The translations under genes were made by a program, and so were the position numbers. Under the pieces are notes generated by a model that worked only from the letters and a program-made list of their open reading frames with translations, was not told where the DNA came from and ran no database searches. From an uncultured Prevotella sp. (GTDB lineage Bacteria; Bacteroidota; Bacteroidia; Bacteroidales; Bacteroidaceae): DNA of 64,000 nt. The DNA lies in the NCBI GenBank assembly GCA_946998205.1, contig CAMPYJ010000004.1, forward strand, positions 1 to 64,000, read 5' to 3'. Below are positions 62,161 through 64,000 of this stretch, in pieces (position 1 is the stretch's first letter; the number at the start of each line of letters is the position of its first letter).

Positions 62161-62265
62161 CAAAAACATAGCGTTGTCGGTCACATACGCACCCCTTTGA
62201 CGGACAATCTACATGCCATTGGCCTGCAAAAGCATGCAGATTGGCGCGTTAAAGCAATGCCTTTT
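62161..62265. repeat. 22-bp phased dyad array A7 (5 units, one degraded)
   Basis: Units at 62161, 62183, 62205, 62227 and 62249, exactly 22 bp apart. CAATCTACATGCCATTG (62205) and CAAAAGCATGCAGATTG (62227) match the dyad well; 62183 is degraded. It lies between elements R7 and R8. No gene is seen from 61613 to 62857. Confidence 0.75.
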
Positions 62266-62517
62266 ACCCAAAATTCGCATCAAACACGCCATCAAACACA
62301 CAGAAAAACAGCAAATCACTGGTTGCTAATCAGTTACGAACCCACCTCATATTGGCCGTATTTGCAACGTCCACCATGACTGCTTGCAAATAAGCCAAGG
62401 AGCGAAAGCCTTGTTGTCAAGAAAATTCAGCATAAGGTTTTGCCCCTCCTATCCATGAGGTCAATCCTTGCTACCATGGCATGAGCACGCTCGTCCACGA
62501 TGGAAAATAACATTAAA

Positions 62518-62710
62518 GGGCGGTTCTATAAATTACCGCCGTAAAGTGTTTTGCATGTTGGATAGTTTACATTTTGTCATCTTGCGGTCTCTTTTTGGTT
62601 CAATTTGTTTGTTCGTTCAGTCGTATAGCCCGCTATACTCCTTCACTCACAAACAAATTGTCCACAAAAACAGCCTCGCAAACTGACAAAGCTAATTTAT
62701 AGAACCGCCC
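62518..62710 (+). repeat. Hairpin element copy R8 (short form)
   Basis: A 193-bp copy with both 18-bp ends and the apical palindrome GTATAG-CCCG-CTATAC. TAAA flanks both sides as a 4-bp target duplication. Its right end is 73 bp before the rpoD -7 box. Confidence 0.92.
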
Positions 62711-62782
62711 TAAAAAGGCACATTTAATGAAGTTTAAGTATTATACAGCTTTAAAGATTAGGATATTTCGATAATTATAAGT

Positions 62783-62790
62783 ACCTTTGC
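62783..62790 (+). promoter_or_regulatory. -7 box for rpoD
   Basis: TACCTTTG, matching TAnnTTTG, 68 bp before the rpoD start codon. Confidence 0.55.
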
Positions 62791-62857
62791 AAGGTTTATT
62801 GTAGAATTTTATTCAATATTCAGATTATCAATCAGTTAGAAGTTTAGGGTATTTAGA

Positions 62858-63730
62858 ATGAGACAATTAAAAATTCAGAAAAGCATTACCAACCGCTCAA
62901 GTGAAGCATTGGACAAGTATCTTGTCGAGATAGGCCGCGCCCCCCTGATATCAATTGACGAGGAGATAGAACTCGCACAGAAGATTAAGAAAGGCGGACC
63001 TGAAGGCGAGAGGGCCAAGGACAAGCTTGTCACCGCCAACTTGAGATTTGTTGTTTCTGTGGCCAAGCAATACCAACACCAAGGACTTTCACTGACAGAC
63101 CTAATTGACGAAGGCAACATCGGCCTGATCAAGGCAGCCCAGAAGTTTGACGAAACGCGTGGATTCAAATTCATCTCGTATGCCGTATGGTGGATTCGCC
63201 AAAGCATCCTGCAAGCTATCGCGGAACAGAGCCGCATCGTCAGGCTGCCCCTCAACCAAGTGGGGTCGCTCAATAAGATTAATCACGAAATCAACAGGTT
63301 CGAGCAAGAGAACCACCGCCGCCCGTCCATCTCTGAACTGTCGGATGCGACGAACATCGATGAAGACAAAATCAGCCAGAGCATGATGGCCGACGGGCAT
63401 CATGTAAGCATAGACGCACCTTTCCAAGACGGCGAAGACAACACCATGCTCGACGTCATGCCCAGCGGAGAAGACAGCAGGGCCGACAAGCATGTGGACC
63501 ACGAGTCGATGGCGCAAGAGCTAAACACGGTGCTCAACAAGGTGCTGAAAGACCGTGAGATAACCATCATCAAGGAATGCTTCGGCATTGGGTGTCACGA
63601 GAAGGGACTGGAAGAAATCGGAGACCAGCTGGGACTGACGCGCGAACGCGTGAGACAAATCCGTGAAAAAAGCATCGCGAAGCTACGCGACAGCGGTAAT
63701 GCGAAAATCCTGATGAAATATTTAGGATAG
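62858..63730 (+). CDS. rpoD: RNA polymerase primary sigma factor (short Bacteroidota RpoD)
   Basis: A 290-residue primary sigma factor. Region 1.2 is at the N-terminus (EALDKYLVEIGRAPLISIDEE). Region 2 has LIDEGNIGLIKAAQKFDETRGFKF and YAVWWIRQSI, region 3 has IVRLPLNQVGSLNKINHEI, and region 4 has LGLTRERVRQIREKSIAKL. The size and lack of region 1.1 are typical of the Bacteroidota housekeeping sigma, which recognises the TAnnTTTG promoters seen here. Its upstream region holds two mobile hairpin elements and a 22-bp array. A strong terminator follows. Confidence 0.96.
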   Translation: MRQLKIQKSITNRSSEALDKYLVEIGRAPLISIDEEIELAQKIKKGGPEGERAKDKLVTANLRFVVSVAKQYQHQGLSLTDLIDEGNIGLIKAAQKFDETRGFKFISYAVWWIRQSILQAIAEQSRIVRLPLNQVGSLNKINHEINRFEQENHRRPSISELSDATNIDEDKISQSMMADGHHVSIDAPFQDGEDNTMLDVMPSGEDSRADKHVDHESMAQELNTVLNKVLKDREITIIKECFGIGCHEKGLEEIGDQLGLTRERVRQIREKSIAKLRDSGNAKILMKYLG

Positions 63731-63753
63731 ATTTTATTAGACAAAAAACGCTG

Positions 63754-63790
63754 CGGCCCCAAGCATGTATCCATGCTTGGGGCCGTTTTT
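63754..63790 (+). terminator. Rho-independent terminator after rpoD
   Basis: The stem CGGCCCCAAGCATG pairs with CATGCTTGGGGCCG around a TATC loop and is followed by TTTTT. It lies 24 bp after the rpoD stop. It is a strong intrinsic terminator that could also act on the convergent gene at the window end. Confidence 0.9.
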
Positions 63791-63870
63791 ATATGGATGG
63801 ATGTTGGGAAAATGGGTGACGAACCAACCGTCATCACCCTGCGTTAAAAAGGCATCACGTTTAGACCCGA

Positions 63871-63999
63871 CTACTCATTGGCTACCAAATCTTCCATCAC
63901 GAAAGCCTCCTTCATACCAATGCCATACTGTTGTAACAGGTCGGCATCCATCGCAAAGACATCGTGCAGCAAGGTGTTGCCGCCCGGCAGCGGTCGTTC
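63871..63999 (-). CDS. C-terminal fragment of a gene cut by the window end
   Basis: A minus-strand frame with about 42 codons inside the window, ending in TAG at 63871-63873. The visible protein reads ERPLPGGNTLLHDVF, then MDADLLQQYGIGMKEAFV and finally MEDLVANE. It has coding character (acidic, no rare stops) and converges on rpoD. I cannot assign a family from this fragment. Confidence 0.5.
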   Translation of the reverse strand, partial: ERPLPGGNTLLHDVFAMDADLLQQYGIGMKEAFVMEDLVANE

Positions 64000-64000
64000 T

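Noticed and set aside
8042..62265. 22-bp arrays considered as CRISPR arrays
   Set aside because: The repeat period is too short and the conserved part is a 17-bp degenerate dyad with 5-bp spacers; no cas genes are present in the window.
262..62710. Hairpin elements considered as rho-independent terminators or attenuators only
   Set aside because: Target duplications, nesting and near-identical ends at unrelated sites show mobility; a secondary role as terminator remains possible.

Overview
The window looks like a chromosomal segment of a Bacteroidota bacterium, most likely Prevotella in the broad sense. The evidence is mixed but consistent. Many genes are preceded by the Bacteroidota -7 box TAnnTTTG. 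The primary sigma factor is short (290 aa). A type IX secretion protein (PorQ) is present, together with a secreted CotH protein carrying a 'YDLSGRR...GIYI' type C-terminal tail. There are Oar-like TonB-dependent receptors, a GlnRS and many Bacteroidales-type proteins of unknown function. GC content is moderate; the CotH gene (1.9-3.4 kb) and the restriction-modification segment (48.3-51.7 kb) are visibly AT-richer than their neighbours. Genus assignment is inference.

Layout. 0.6-5.6 kb: EcsC-like protein, CotH protein, aroC, slyD. 6.5-7.9 kb: flavodoxin, DUF2023 protein, thioredoxin-fold protein. 8.2-13.3 kb: SRP RNA and tRNA-Thr, a DUF4199 / glycosyltransferase / lipoprotein / DUF6048-like cluster, then apbE and a Crp-type regulator. 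13.3-21.5 kb: outer-membrane barrel, M3 peptidase, dCMP deaminase, S41 protease, formyl-THF cyclo-ligase. 21.5-25.4 kb: recF and a DUF721 protein on the minus strand, then TPR protein, ribH, exonuclease, small unknown. 25.5-31.5 kb: ECF sigma factor with a membrane/beta-barrel partner, lipoproteins, barrel proteins, acyloxyacyl hydrolase. 31.5-36 kb: tatD, unknown, prenyl synthase and tonB on the minus strand, divergent from porQ. 36-42.8 kb: tRNA-Ser, glnS, TPR protein, DedA, tRNA-Thr and tRNA-Gly. 42.8-48.1 kb: minus-strand operon (barrel, recR, membrane protein, glycosyltransferase, GNAT) and a plus-strand GH10-like hydrolase. 48.5-51.7 kb: a C5 methyltransferase, a probable PD-(D/E)XK restriction enzyme and Vsr. 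52.2-55.3 kb: kdsA, kdsD, cardiolipin-synthase-like protein. 55.4-61.6 kb: LuxR-type regulator, cupin, and an Oar-like receptor plus BACON lipoprotein operon. 62.8 kb: rpoD.

The genes are mostly envelope biogenesis (Kdo synthesis, cardiolipin synthesis, lipid A deacylation, prenyl precursors, TonB, T9SS) mixed with housekeeping.

The most unusual content is between the genes. (1) Nine copies and one fragment of a 193-bp or about 258-bp hairpin element with 18-bp terminal inverted repeats. Most have 4-bp target duplications; one sits inside another, and one divergent copy has compensatory changes in both arms. (2) Seven intergenic arrays of a degenerate 17-bp dyad, CAA-N3-CAWTG-N3-TTG, repeated at exactly 22-bp spacing (two helical turns). 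I do not recognise these arrays as any described family. (3) A 66-bp tandem hairpin related to the module that distinguishes the long from the short elements.
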